This document shows positions 42,107-51,291 of a stretch of 64,000 nucleotides of DNA, piece by piece; positions within the stretch are counted from its first letter, which is position 1, and each line of letters starts with the position of its first letter. Position numbers and translations under genes: made by a program. Origin of the DNA: Streptomyces phaeoluteigriseus (GTDB lineage: Bacteria; Actinomycetota; Actinomycetes; Streptomycetales; Streptomycetaceae); assembly GCF_001896135.2 (NCBI RefSeq), contig NZ_MPOH02000015.1, positions 1,003,667 to 1,067,666 on the forward strand. The letters run 5' to 3'. The notes under the pieces were generated by a model that worked only from the letters and a program-made list of their open reading frames with translations, did no database searches and had not been told where the DNA came from.

Positions 42107-42676
42107 CTACAGACCGTCGAGGAAGCCGAGCGCCACCCGCCAGGTGGCCTCGGCCGCCTCCGCGTCGTAGTCGGGCAGGTCGGGGTCGGTGTAGAGGTGA
42201 CCGGCCCCGGCATACCGGTAGACCTCCACGTCGGCGCCCGCCCTGCCCATCTGGAGGTACCAGGCGCTCAGCCAGTCGTCGGTCTCGAACGGGTCCGGCT
42301 CGGCCACGTGCAGCTGTACCGGCAGGCCGTCCACCGAGGCGTTCGGCGCGAGGTCGGAGGTGCCGTGCAGAAGCAGCAGGCCGCGCGCCTTCTCGTCGCC
42401 GAGGGCGAGGGTCTGCGCGATCGACGCCCCCAGCGAGAACCCGGCGTACACCAGCCCCCGCTCCGAGTAGGGCGCCGCGGCCAGGACGGCTCTCCTGAGC
42501 AGCTCGTCCTTGCCGATCTCCTCGTTGTGGGCCATGCCCTCCTCGACCGTGTCGAACGTACGCCCGTCGAAGAGGTCCGGGGTCCACACCTCGTGGCCGG
42601 CGGCGCGCAGCCGATCCGCCGCGGCGCGCACCGCCGGGCGCGGTCCATAGGTCGAATGGAAGAGCATGATGTTCAT
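42107..42676 (-). CDS. Dienelactone hydrolase family protein
   Basis: 189 residues from ATG 42676 (MNIMLFHSTYG). It is an alpha/beta hydrolase with the nucleophile in GFSLGAS, a late aspartate in VAEPDPFETDD and histidine in GAGHLYTD, completing a triad. Classic dienelactone hydrolases use Cys at the nucleophile position; this one has Ser. The substrate is unknown. A start 19 codons upstream, seen as an open frame, overlaps the divergent MscS promoter region and is less likely. Confidence 0.85.
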   Translation of the reverse strand: MNIMLFHSTYGPRPAVRAAADRLRAAGHEVWTPDLFDGRTFDTVEEGMAHNEEIGKDELLRRAVLAAAPYSERGLVYAGFSLGASIAQTLALGDEKARGLLLLHGTSDLAPNASVDGLPVQLHVAEPDPFETDDWLSAWYLQMGRAGADVEVYRYAGAGHLYTDPDLPDYDAEAAEATWRVALGFLDGL

Positions 42677-42799
42677 GGGGCCATGGTGCCAGCAGGCACC
42701 GACAACGCCCCCACGAGCCGACTCCCCCGACACGGCACGTGGCTCTCTTCACACCATCCGCATGTTCACGACGCCGCCGGGCCGGTTACGTTCGAAGGC

Positions 42800-43912
42800 A
42801 TGGAGAACCTGCTCCGCCCACTGATCGTGGTCGGCGGTTCGGTCGTGTTGACGCTGTTCATCGGCTGGGCCACCGACCGACTGCTGTACAAGGCCGACGA
42901 ACGGCATCCGGAGACGTCCCTGTGGGGGCTGCTCCGCCGTGGCCGCATCCCGTACCAGCTCGTGCTCTGCGCGGCGCTGCTGAGAGGGTCGTTCGACCGG
43001 GCCGAGGTGTTGGAGGGCCACCGGGTCGGCGTCGGCCGGACTCTCACCCTGGTACTGATCGGAGCGACCGCCTGGCTGGCCGTGAGGATCGTCGGCGCGA
43101 TCGTCGAGACCACGTACACCCGTTACGCGCGCGTGCACCACGACGCGGCCCGGGTGCGGCGGGTACGCACCCAGGTGTCGCTGATCATGCGGGTGATCTA
43201 CGCCGTCGTCGGCGTGGTCGCGGTGGCGGCGATGCTGCTGACGTTCCCGGCGTTCCGGGCGGCCGGTGCCTCGCTGCTGGCCTCCGCCGGCATCATCGGC
43301 ATCGTCGCCGGTGTCGCCGCGCAGTCGACGCTCAGCAACATGTTCGCCGGGTTCCAGATCGCCTTCGGCGACATGGTGCGCATGGGCGACACGGTGGTGG
43401 TGGACGGCGAATGGGGCACGGTCGAGGAGATCACCCTGACCTTCCTCACCGTGCGGACCTGGGACGAGCGCCGCATCACCATGCCCGTCTCGTACTTCAC
43501 GTCCAAACCGTTCGAGAACTGGTCCCGCGGCACCCCCCAGATGACCGGCACCGTCTACTGGCAGGTCGACCACTCGGCACCGGTGGACGCGATGCGCGAG
43601 AAGCTCCGCGACATCCTGCGGGAGTGCCCGGCCTGGGACGGCCGCGCCTACGGCCTGGACGTCACCGACACCACTCCCAACACCATCGAGGTCAGGGCGC
43701 TGGCGACGGCCAAGGACGCCGACGACATCTGGACGGTCCGGGTCAGCGTCCGCGAGCAGATGATCCGCTGGCTGTCCGAGGAGCATCCGTACGCCCTGCC
43801 CCGCGTCAACACCGCCGACGCGTCCCTGCCCCCGAACCGGGCCAACGGGCGCCTGGCCAGTGGCATATCGCCCCAGCGCCGCGCCTACGAGACACCACGA
43901 GCGGACCGCTGA
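42800..43912 (+). CDS. MscS family mechanosensitive ion channel
   Basis: 370 residues. Membrane spans near 6-22, 60-75, 90-110 and 130-150 precede the pore helix region LLASAGIIGIVAGVAAQSTLSNMFAGFQIAF, quoted in parts: GIIGIVAGVAAQ and NMFAGFQI. The MscS beta domain follows, with VRMGDTVVVDGEWGTVEEITLTFLTVRT (GDTV-VDGEWGTV). It opens under membrane tension to release solutes. TACGTT at 42787-42792 ends 7 nt before the ATG, a possible -10 for a leaderless message. Confidence 0.88.
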   Translation: MENLLRPLIVVGGSVVLTLFIGWATDRLLYKADERHPETSLWGLLRRGRIPYQLVLCAALLRGSFDRAEVLEGHRVGVGRTLTLVLIGATAWLAVRIVGAIVETTYTRYARVHHDAARVRRVRTQVSLIMRVIYAVVGVVAVAAMLLTFPAFRAAGASLLASAGIIGIVAGVAAQSTLSNMFAGFQIAFGDMVRMGDTVVVDGEWGTVEEITLTFLTVRTWDERRITMPVSYFTSKPFENWSRGTPQMTGTVYWQVDHSAPVDAMREKLRDILRECPAWDGRAYGLDVTDTTPNTIEVRALATAKDADDIWTVRVSVREQMIRWLSEEHPYALPRVNTADASLPPNRANGRLASGISPQRRAYETPRADR

Positions 43913-43914
43913 CG

Positions 43915-43953
43915 GTGCGTACCGCCGCGGGCCGGCGCCCGCGGCGGGCGCAC
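43915..43953 (+). terminator. Terminator after the MscS gene
   Basis: CCGCCGCGGGC (43922-43932) pairs with 43937-43947 around a 4-nt loop, extended by GTGCG/CGCAC outer arms. It begins 2 bp after the MscS stop and separates it from the converging GNAT gene. The rest of the 160-bp gap holds nothing recognised. Confidence 0.78.
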
Positions 43954-44072
43954 GCCGTCGACGCGCACGACCCGGGAGGTGACATGCCGGCGCCCGGGGA
44001 GGCCGTCCGGTGCGGCACGACGGCCACGTCACCTCCGTCCGCCACGCCTTCTCGGAGTCCCAGCCGCCCCGG

Positions 44073-44552
44073 CTACCGCTGGAGGGAGCGCCGCATCGCC
44101 CGGTGCGGGATGCCCGCGTCCGGGAACTCCGGGCCGTAGGCCTCGTACCCCAGCCGCTCGTAGAACCCGAGGGCGTGCGTCTGCGCGTGCAGGTCCACGG
44201 CCGCGAGCCCACGCGCGCGTGCCGCGTCCTCGACGGCCCGCACCAGCGCGGCCCCGACCCCGAGCCCGCGCGCCTCCCTGGTCACCGCGAGCCGCCCCAG
44301 CGACCCGACCGACAGGTCCCCGCCGGTCTTCGCCGCGACCTCGGCGCCGTACAGCAGCCGCCCGGTCCCGAGCGGTACGCCGTCCTCCCGGACCGCCAGC
44401 ACATGCACCGCGCCGGCGTCGTGGGCGTCGTACTCGATGTCCTCGGGGACGCCCTGTTCGCCGACGAAGACCTCCTTGCGGACCGCGAAGCAGGCCTCAC
44501 GGTCGGCGGGGTCCTCGGCGACGCGGATCACGTACGCGCGCGTGCCGCTCAT
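44073..44552 (-). CDS. GNAT family N-acetyltransferase
   Basis: 159 residues from ATG 44552, overlapping the rluD stop by 4 bp. The acetyl-CoA pyrophosphate loop is visible as REARGLGVGAALVRAVED (R-G-L-G-V-G-A), after LGRLAVT, and LHAQTHALGFYERLGY is the usual C-terminal strand-helix. EDIEYDAHD and the ElaA-like layout suggest an ElaA/YjcF-type acetyltransferase. The acceptor is unknown. Confidence 0.87.
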   Translation of the reverse strand: MSGTRAYVIRVAEDPADREACFAVRKEVFVGEQGVPEDIEYDAHDAGAVHVLAVREDGVPLGTGRLLYGAEVAAKTGGDLSVGSLGRLAVTREARGLGVGAALVRAVEDAARARGLAAVDLHAQTHALGFYERLGYEAYGPEFPDAGIPHRAMRRSLQR

Positions 44553-45493
44553 CCGTAGGTCTCCTCGCGGACCTGGTCGAGGGCCTGCTGGAGGTCGTCC
44601 GGGTACTCGCAGGCGAACTCGGCCCACTCGCCGTCCCCGGGGTGCTCGAAGCCCAGCCGGACCGCGTGCAGCCACTGGCGGGTCAGCATCAGCCGCTTGG
44701 CGAGCGTCGGGTCGGCGCCGTAGGTCAGGTCGCCGACGCACGGGTGGCGGTGGGCGGCCATGTGGACGCGGATCTGGTGCGTGCGGCCGGTCTCCAGCTT
44801 GATGTCCAGCAGGGAGGCGGCGCGGAAGGCCTCGATCAGGTCGTAGTGCGTGACGGAGGGCTTGCCCTCGGCGGTGACCGCCCACTTGTAGTCGTGCTGG
44901 GGGTGCCGGCCGATGGGCGCGTCGATGGTGCCGCTGGTGGGGTCCGGGTGGCCCTGGACGAGCGCGTGGTAGCGCTTGTCGACCGTGCGCTCCTTGAACT
45001 GGCGCTTCAGCGAGGTGTAGGCGCGCTCCGACTTGGCGACCACCATCAGCCCGGAGGTGCCCACGTCGAGGCGGTGCACGATGCCCTGGCGCTCGGCGGC
45101 ACCGGAGGTGGAGATGCGGTAGCCGGCGGCGGCGAGTCCGCCGATGACGGTCGGGCCGGTCCAGCCGGGCGACGGGTGGGCGGCCACCCCGACCGGCTTG
45201 ACGATCACGACCACGTCCTCGTCGTCGTGCACGATCTCCATGCCCTCGACGGGCTCGGCAACCACCTGCACCGGCGCGGGCGCCTGTGGCATCTCGACCT
45301 CGAGCCAGGCCCCGCCGTGCACCCGCTCGGACTTCCCGACCACCGACCCGTCGACCGTGACCTTCCCCGCGGCCGCCAGCTCGGCGGCCTTGGTACGGGA
45401 GAAGCCGAACATGCGGGAGATGGCGGCGTCTACACGCTCGCCCTCCAGGCCGTCGGGCACGGGCAGGGTGCGGATCTCGGGAATCGTACTCAC
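44549..45493 (-). CDS. rluD: RluD-type 23S rRNA pseudouridine synthase
   Basis: 314 residues from GTG 45493. An N-terminal S4 RNA-binding domain (LEGERVDAAISRMFGFSRTKA) precedes the catalytic domain. The catalytic aspartate lies in HRLDVGTSGLMVVAK, the RluD/RluA family signature. GRTHQIRVHMA is the second conserved motif. It should modify uridines in 23S rRNA helix 69 by analogy with RluD. Its close position to lspA is conserved in many bacteria (the lspA-rluD pair). Confidence 0.92.
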   Translation of the reverse strand: MSTIPEIRTLPVPDGLEGERVDAAISRMFGFSRTKAAELAAAGKVTVDGSVVGKSERVHGGAWLEVEMPQAPAPVQVVAEPVEGMEIVHDDEDVVVIVKPVGVAAHPSPGWTGPTVIGGLAAAGYRISTSGAAERQGIVHRLDVGTSGLMVVAKSERAYTSLKRQFKERTVDKRYHALVQGHPDPTSGTIDAPIGRHPQHDYKWAVTAEGKPSVTHYDLIEAFRAASLLDIKLETGRTHQIRVHMAAHRHPCVGDLTYGADPTLAKRLMLTRQWLHAVRLGFEHPGDGEWAEFACEYPDDLQQALDQVREETYG

Positions 45494-45536
45494 CCGTCGA
45501 GTATGCCGGACTGGTCCGGCACCCCCGAACACACGC

Positions 45537-46187
45537 TCAGTCCTTGTGGACGGTCCCGTCCGGGTCGAGACCCTTGAAGGACAGCAGGACGATCAGGATC
45601 CCGCCGCACACGATCGCCGAGTCGGCCAGGTTGAAGACCGCGAAGTGCTTCGGGGCGATGAAGTCCACGACCGCGCCCTCGAAGACACCCGGCGCACGGA
45701 AGATGCGGTCGGTGAGGTTGCCGAGCGCGCCGCCGAGCAGCATGCCCAGCGCGATCGCCCAGGGCAGGCTGTAGAGCTTGCGGGCGAGCCGGGCGATCAC
45801 CACGATCACCACCGCCGCGATCACCGTGAAGATCACGGTGAAGGCCTCGCCGACGCCGAAGGCGGCGCCCGCGTTGCGGATCGCCTCGAACCGCAGCCAG
45901 TCCCCGACGACCTCGATCGGCTGGTGGTGCTCCAGCTTCGCGACCACGATCATCTTGCTGACCAGGTCGATGACGTACGCGAAAGCGGCGACCCCGAACA
46001 GCACGCCGATCCGGCGCCTGCCGCGGGGTCCCTGCCCGGCGGCCTGCGCCGTGGACCCGTCGGCACCGGACGGGTCGGCCGAAACCGGCTGCCCGGGCTG
46101 CCCGGCGTTCCCGCCGGACGGCTCCGGCTCGGCTCCCCCCGCCTCTGGAGTGTCCGGCGTACCGATGATGCGCTCCGCCTCTGCCAC
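45537..46187 (-). CDS. lspA: Lipoprotein signal peptidase
   Basis: The aspartyl protease that removes the signal peptide after Lgt has modified the lipoprotein. 216 residues: a 57-residue Gly/Pro/Ala-rich N-terminal extension, then four membrane spans. The two catalytic aspartates are in GNLTDRIFR and FNLADSAIV. NAGAAFGVG is the conserved first periplasmic loop. The long N-terminal extension is typical of actinobacteria. It lies upstream of rluD, 43 bp apart, and is probably co-transcribed with it. Confidence 0.94.
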   Translation of the reverse strand: MAEAERIIGTPDTPEAGGAEPEPSGGNAGQPGQPVSADPSGADGSTAQAAGQGPRGRRRIGVLFGVAAFAYVIDLVSKMIVVAKLEHHQPIEVVGDWLRFEAIRNAGAAFGVGEAFTVIFTVIAAVVIVVIARLARKLYSLPWAIALGMLLGGALGNLTDRIFRAPGVFEGAVVDFIAPKHFAVFNLADSAIVCGGILIVLLSFKGLDPDGTVHKD

Positions 46188-46254
46188 GTGAGTCCCTCGA
46201 CCTAGGTACCTGACTGAGGACGAGGGTACGGCACGCCCCCCGACGGCCGGGTGA

Positions 46255-47374
46255 TCAGTACCGGCGCTCCTGCTTCTGCTTGCACTCGACGCACAGCGTG
46301 GCCCGTGGGAAGGCCTGCATGCGGGCCTTGCCGATGGGATTGCCGCAGTTGTCGCAGAGGCCGTAGGTGCCCGCGTCCAGCCGTTCCAGGGCGTGCTCGG
46401 TCTGGATCAGCATCTCGCGCGCGTTGGCGGCCAGCGCGAGTTCGTGCTCGCGCGTGATGTTCTTGGTCCCGGTGTCCGCCTGGTCGTCCCCGGCGCCGTC
46501 CCCCGAGTCCCGCATCAGTCCCACCAGGGCCGCCTCGGACGAGGCCAGCTCGGCGCGCAGCCGGTCCTTCTCGGAGTCCAGCTCGGCGCGGGCCTCCTCG
46601 ACCTCCTCCGGCGTCCAGGGGTCCTCGCCCGGGCGCACCGCCAGCTCGCCGGGCTCCGCCCCGGCGAACCGCGCCTTCGGAACGGCGGTCTTCGCCGCCG
46701 TGGCCGTGCCAGGAGTCTTCTTCGCAACCACTGTCGTGGCTCCCGTCTGCTCCGCGGCCGAGGCCGCGCCCACCTTGTTGGCCGTGCTCTTCCTGGCGGT
46801 GCTCCTCCGGGCGGTCCCCTTCCCGGCCGCACCGCCCCTGCCGCCGGCCCCCTCCGGGCCGCGTCCACCTCACCGGCCGCACCCTGCGGACCGCGCCCGA
46901 CTCGTGGACCACACCCTGCTCGGCAGCCGCCTTCCTACCGACGGCCGCCTTCTTCTCCGGGGCTTCCTCGGCGGGCGCCTTCTTGGCCGGGACCTTCTTG
47001 GCGACCGCCTTCTTCGAGGCCGCGGTCTTCTTCGCGGCCGCCGTCTTCTTCGCCACCGCGGTCTTCTTCGCGGCTCCCGTCCTCCTGGAGGCGGCAGCCC
47101 CCTCGGAGGTGGCTGCCGCGTCAGGGGCCGCGGCCTCTCCGGAAGGCGCCGCCTTCCTCGCCGCCGCCTTCCCAGCGCTTTCCGCCGCCTTCCCAGCGCT
47201 CCCCGCCGCCGCGGCCTTCACCGCCTTCACCTGCTTCGCCGGTTCCTCGGCCGCCGTGCCCGTTCCCCCTCCCCGCGCGCTCTTCTTCGCACCGACGTCC
47301 TTGGCCGCACCGCCGGAGGCGCCGGTGGACCTGCCGGACGCCGACTGCTGTACGGCGGTCTTCTTCGCCACCAT
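46255..47374 (-). pseudogene. DksA/TraR zinc-finger protein with histone-like Lys/Ala-rich N-terminus, frameshifted as read
   Basis: From ATG 47374 (GAAGGGG about 9 nt upstream) the frame encodes VAKKTAVQQSASGRS and then ~130 residues of Lys/Ala repeats (AKKTAVAKKTAAAKKTAASK), like histone H1 tails. Near 46880 this frame loses its character. The C-terminal half continues in another frame, open only after a TGA at 46870-46872: GGAAGKGTARRSTARKSTANKVG, then a coiled coil, then the zinc finger C-D-N-C (17 residues) C-V-E-C of DksA/TraR proteins. The net shift is one extra or two missing bases. An uninterrupted 172-residue form could start at GTG 46773. DksA-type proteins bind RNA polymerase; the tail suggests DNA binding. 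Confidence 0.78.
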
Positions 47375-47670
47375 GGCCGCGGCCCCTTCACATATTGTGA
47401 TCTTGCACGCGAATCGTGCTGGGACGATAAATCGACTTGAGTCCCGCGGCAACGGGGCACACCGCCTGATTCGCCCACCTCGCACACGTCACGCGGCAAG
47501 CCTGCATCCGTTGTGCCCAGCTCCCCGCCGGGTAATCCGCCCGGTCCGCACTCCCGGAGCCCGAACCCGCGCCCCTCGCCATTCGGGTCATCCGGGACCG
47601 CCGCGAGCCCCCGGCCCGCGGAGCCCGAAAACCGGTCGGCCGCCGCCCCTGCGGCGCCGTACACTGGGCG

Positions 47671-47958
47671 CAGCGAGAAGCGTGGATGGGGACGAGTAGC
47701 GGCGTACGCAGCCCAGAGCGACCCGGGGACGGTGGAAGCCCGGGGGCGAGCGCGACGCGAAGATCACCCCGGAGCCGCCGGAAGAAGACCCGCAAGGGTT
47801 GGTAGAACCGGCATCGCGACCCCAATGAGGGGGCTCCCCGGCGCGTACGGCGCACCGGAGGGCCAAGGAGGGTGGTACCGCGGGAGCGCGCCGCACACGG
47901 CGTGGACAAGGCTCTCGTCCCTCCGACGGAAGGCAGCACATCCGCCGGAGGAAGCTCG
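47671..47958 (+). promoter_or_regulatory. Isoleucine T-box leader of ileS (translational type)
   Basis: The leader starts with GCGAGAAGCGTGGATGGGGA (47673-47692), typical of stem I of actinobacterial ileS T-boxes. The specifier codon is probably ATC at 47763-47765 in GAAGATCACC. The T-box sequence AGGGTGGTACCGCG is at 47869-47882 and is diagnostic. No terminator hairpin with a U-tract follows. Instead CCCTCCGACGG (near 47918-47928) could pair with the GGAGGA ribosome binding site at about 47947-47952. Uncharged tRNA(Ile) would free that site, as described for actinobacterial ileS. A -10 (TACACT) lies at 47660-47665. Confidence 0.88.
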
Positions 47959-50900
47959 TTGAACACGCAGCCGCAGTACCGCCAGGTACCCGCCCAGGTC
48001 GACCTGCCCGCCCTCGAGCACGCCGTGCTCGACTTCTGGCGCGAGCAGAAGATCTTCGCCAAGAGCCTGGAACAGTCCGAGGGTCGCCCCGAATGGGTGT
48101 TCTACGAGGGCCCGCCCACCGCCAACGGCATGCCGGGCGCCCACCACATCGAGGCCCGCGTCTTCAAGGACGTCTTCCCCCGCTTCCGCACCATGCGCGG
48201 CTACCACGTGGCCCGCAAGGCCGGCTGGGACTGCCACGGCCTGCCCGTGGAGCTGGCGGTGGAGAAGGAGCTGGGCTTCACCGGCAAGCAGGACATCGAG
48301 GCGTACGGCATCGCCGAGTTCAACGCCAGGTGCCGTGACTCCGTGACGCGCCACACCGACGCGTTCACCGAGCTGACCAACCGCATGGGCTACTGGGTCG
48401 ACCTGGACGACGCCTACCGCACCATGGACCCCGAGTACGTCGAGTCGGTGTGGTGGTCGCTCAAGGAGATCTTCGACAAGGGCCTGCTGGTGCAGGACTA
48501 CCGCGTGGCCCCCTGGTGCCCCCGCGACGAGACGGGCCTGTCGGACCACGAGCTGGCGCAGGGCTACGAGACGATCGTCGACCCTTCGGTGTACGTCCGT
48601 TTCCCTCTCACCTCCGGTCCGCTGGCAGGCCGGGCCGCGCTCCTGGTGTGGACCACGACCCCCTGGACGCTGGTCTCCAACACGGCCGTCGCCGCGCACC
48701 CCGACGTCACCTACGTCGTCGTGGCGAACGGCGAGGAGAACCTCGTCGTCGCACAGCCGCTCGTCGAGAAGGCGCTCGGCGAGGGCTGGGAGACCACCGG
48801 CGAGTCCTTCACCGGCGCCGAGATGGAGCGCTGGACGTATCAACGTCCCTTCGAGCTGGTCGAGTTCCCGGAGCCCGCCCACTACGTCGTCAACGCCGAG
48901 TACGTGACGACCGAGGACGGCACCGGTCTGGTCCACCAGTCCCCCGCCTTCGGTGAGGACGACCTCAAGGTCTGCCGGGCGTACGGCCTGCCGGTCGTGA
49001 ACCCGATCCGCCCCGACGGCACCTTCGAGGAGAACGTCCCGCTGGTGGGCGGCGTCTTCTTCAAGAAGGCCGACGAGAAGCTCACCGAAGACCTCCAGAG
49101 CCGCGGCCTGCTCTTCAAGCACCTCCCGTACGAGCACAGCTATCCGCACTGCTGGCGCTGCCACACCGCGCTGCTCTACTACGCGCAGCCGTCCTGGTAC
49201 ATCCGCACCACAGCCGTCAAGGACCGCCTGCTCCAGGAGAACGAGAAGACCAACTGGTACCCGGACACGGTCAAACACGGCCGCTTCGGCGACTGGCTGA
49301 ACAACAACATCGACTGGGCGCTCTCCCGCAGCCGCTACTGGGGCACCCCGCTGCCGATCTGGCGCTGCGAGGACGACCACCTCACCGTCGTCGGCTCGCG
49401 CGCGGAGCTGACCGAGCTGACCGGCACCGACCAGTCCGCACTCGACCCGCACCGTCCGTACATCGACGCGGTCACCTTCGCCTGCCCGCAGGAGAACTGC
49501 GGACAGCTCGCCACGCGCGTGCCCGAGGTCATCGACGCCTGGTACGACTCGGGTTCGATGCCGTTCGCGCAGTGGGGCTACCCGTACAAGAACAAGGAAC
49601 TCTTCGAGTCCCGCTACCCGGCGCAGTTCATCAGCGAGGCCATCGACCAGACCCGCGGCTGGTTCTACACGCTGATGGCGATCGGCACCCTGGTCTTCGA
49701 CAAGTCCAGTTACGAGAACGTCGTCTGCCTCGGCCACATCCTCGCCGAGGACGGCCGCAAGATGTCCAAGCACCTGGGCAACATCCTCCAGCCGATCCCG
49801 CTGATGGACCAGCACGGCGCCGACGCCGTCCGCTGGTTCATGGCGGCCGGCGGCTCCCCCTGGGCGGCCCGCCGCGTCGGTCACAGCACCATCCAGGAGG
49901 TGGTGCGCAAGACCCTGCTCACCTACTGGAACACGGTCGCCTTCCAGGCGCTGTACGCCCGCACGTCCGGCTGGGCCCCCTCCGAGGCCGACCCGGCCCC
50001 CGCCGACCGCCCCGTCCTCGACCGCTGGCTCCTGTCCGAACTCCACGCGCTCACCGACCAGGTGACCCAGGCGCTGGAGGCCTACGACACCCAGCGCGCC
50101 GGGAAGCTCCTCTCGGCGTTCGTCGACGACCTGTCGAACTGGTACGTACGCCGCTCGCGTCGCCGCTTCTGGCAGGGCGACAAGGCCGCGCTGCGCACCC
50201 TGCACGAGGTCGTCGAGACGGTCACGAAGCTGATGGCCCCGCTGACCCCGTTCATCACCGAGCGGGTCTGGCAGGACCTGGTCGCTCCGGTCACCCCGGG
50301 CGCTCCCGAGTCGGTGCACCTGGCGTCCTGGCCGGAGGCGGACCTCTCCGCGATCGACCCGGAGCTGTCGAAGCAGATGGTCCTGGTGCGCCGCCTCGTC
50401 GAGCTGGGCCGTGCCACGCGCGCCGAGTCGGGCGTCAAGACCCGCCAGCCACTGCGCCGCGCGCTCATCGCCGCCACCGGCTTCGACGCGCTCTCCCCCG
50501 AGCTGCACGCGCAGATCACCGAGGAGTTGAACGTCGAGGCCCTCGCGTCGCTCTCCGAGGTCGGCGGCAGCCTGGTCGACACGACCGCCAAAGCCAACTT
50601 CCGCGCTCTGGGCAAGCGGTTCGGCAAGCGCGTCCAGGACGTGGCCAAGGCCGTGGCGAACGCCGACGCGGCCGCGCTCTCCCTGGCCCTGCGCGAGGGC
50701 ACGGCGTCGGTGGAGGTCGACGGCGAGACCGTCGCCCTCGCTCCCGACGAGGTCATCATCACGGAGACCCCGCGCGAGGGCTGGTCGGTGGCGTCCGACT
50801 CGGGCGCGACGGTCGCGCTCGACCTGGAGATCACCGAGGAACTGCGCCGAGCCGGCCTGGCCCGTGACGCGATCCGCCTGATCCAGGAGGCCCGCAAGAA

Positions 50901-51105
50901 CAGCGGCCTCGACGTCGCCGACCGCATCGCGCTCCGCTGGACCGCGACCGACCCGGCGACCGTCGACGGGCTGGCCGGCCACTCGGCCCTGATCGCCGAC
51001 GAGGTCCTCGCCACGGACTTCGCGCAGGGCGAGGCGGACGACACCTACGGCGCCCCGTTCACGGACGAGGCCCTGACCCTGACGTTCCGCCTGCGCAAGG
51101 CGTAG
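47959..51105 (+). CDS. ileS: Isoleucyl-tRNA synthetase
   Basis: A 1048-residue class I synthetase that charges tRNA(Ile). The start is TTG 47959 with GGAGGA 7 nt upstream, which also fits the T-box control; the open frame extends 29 codons further into the leader RNA. The HIGH motif has the form P-G-A-H-H at 59-63. KMSKH is at 601-605. WTTTPWTL marks the editing domain, and the protein has the long C-terminal region of the eukaryote-like IleS2 type, often linked to mupirocin resistance. The sequence is complete and unbroken. Confidence 0.97.
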   Translation: MNTQPQYRQVPAQVDLPALEHAVLDFWREQKIFAKSLEQSEGRPEWVFYEGPPTANGMPGAHHIEARVFKDVFPRFRTMRGYHVARKAGWDCHGLPVELAVEKELGFTGKQDIEAYGIAEFNARCRDSVTRHTDAFTELTNRMGYWVDLDDAYRTMDPEYVESVWWSLKEIFDKGLLVQDYRVAPWCPRDETGLSDHELAQGYETIVDPSVYVRFPLTSGPLAGRAALLVWTTTPWTLVSNTAVAAHPDVTYVVVANGEENLVVAQPLVEKALGEGWETTGESFTGAEMERWTYQRPFELVEFPEPAHYVVNAEYVTTEDGTGLVHQSPAFGEDDLKVCRAYGLPVVNPIRPDGTFEENVPLVGGVFFKKADEKLTEDLQSRGLLFKHLPYEHSYPHCWRCHTALLYYAQPSWYIRTTAVKDRLLQENEKTNWYPDTVKHGRFGDWLNNNIDWALSRSRYWGTPLPIWRCEDDHLTVVGSRAELTELTGTDQSALDPHRPYIDAVTFACPQENCGQLATRVPEVIDAWYDSGSMPFAQWGYPYKNKELFESRYPAQFISEAIDQTRGWFYTLMAIGTLVFDKSSYENVVCLGHILAEDGRKMSKHLGNILQPIPLMDQHGADAVRWFMAAGGSPWAARRVGHSTIQEVVRKTLLTYWNTVAFQALYARTSGWAPSEADPAPADRPVLDRWLLSELHALTDQVTQALEAYDTQRAGKLLSAFVDDLSNWYVRRSRRRFWQGDKAALRTLHEVVETVTKLMAPLTPFITERVWQDLVAPVTPGAPESVHLASWPEADLSAIDPELSKQMVLVRRLVELGRATRAESGVKTRQPLRRALIAATGFDALSPELHAQITEELNVEALASLSEVGGSLVDTTAKANFRALGKRFGKRVQDVAKAVANADAAALSLALREGTASVEVDGETVALAPDEVIITETPREGWSVASDSGATVALDLEITEELRRAGLARDAIRLIQEARKNSGLDVADRIALRWTATDPATVDGLAGHSALIADEVLATDFAQGEADDTYGAPFTDEALTLTFRLRKA

Positions 51106-51123
51106 CGCCCGCGGTGCTCACCC

Positions 51124-51159
51124 AGGGCCCGGTCTCCCCGCCGAGGGGGACCGGGCCCT
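51124..51159 (+). terminator. Terminator after ileS
   Basis: AGGGCCCGGT and CCCC on the left pair with GGGG and ACCGGGCCCT on the right across 51124-51159, with a one- or two-base bulge near the loop. It begins 18 bp after the ileS stop. Confidence 0.78.
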
Positions 51160-51215
51160 TCGGCTTGCCCGGCGTCCGCCGGACGCGGCCGGCATCGCCG
51201 CCGACGCACGGAAAA

Positions 51216-51254
51216 AGGGCGGGGCCCCGGATCGGAATCCGGGGCCCACGCCCT
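51216..51254 (-). terminator. Intrinsic terminator after divIVA
   Basis: A 17-bp stem with one bulged base (GGGCG and GGGCCCCGGAT arms) and a short loop. On the minus strand it is followed by a run of five Ts, so this is a standard intrinsic terminator for divIVA. A U-tract is unusual in this window. Confidence 0.85.
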
Positions 51255-51291
51255 GTGAACGCTGCCGACGCCTAAGGCGTACTACTGGCCG

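Noticed and set aside
47388..47400. TCACA-TAT-TGTGA palindrome 14 bp before the DksA/TraR gene as a CRP-type operator
   Set aside because: The half-sites are in the opposite order to the CRP consensus and the arms are only 5 bp; chance is likely.
47764..50982. A 1072-codon open frame antisense to ileS
   Set aside because: It mirrors the codon bias of ileS, has no domain, and its composition (Gly/Ala/Arg/Val-rich) is typical of antisense shadows. The same applies to long antisense frames over dnaE (33820-36159), phoD (40459-42213) and the CoA-transferase (5209-6600).
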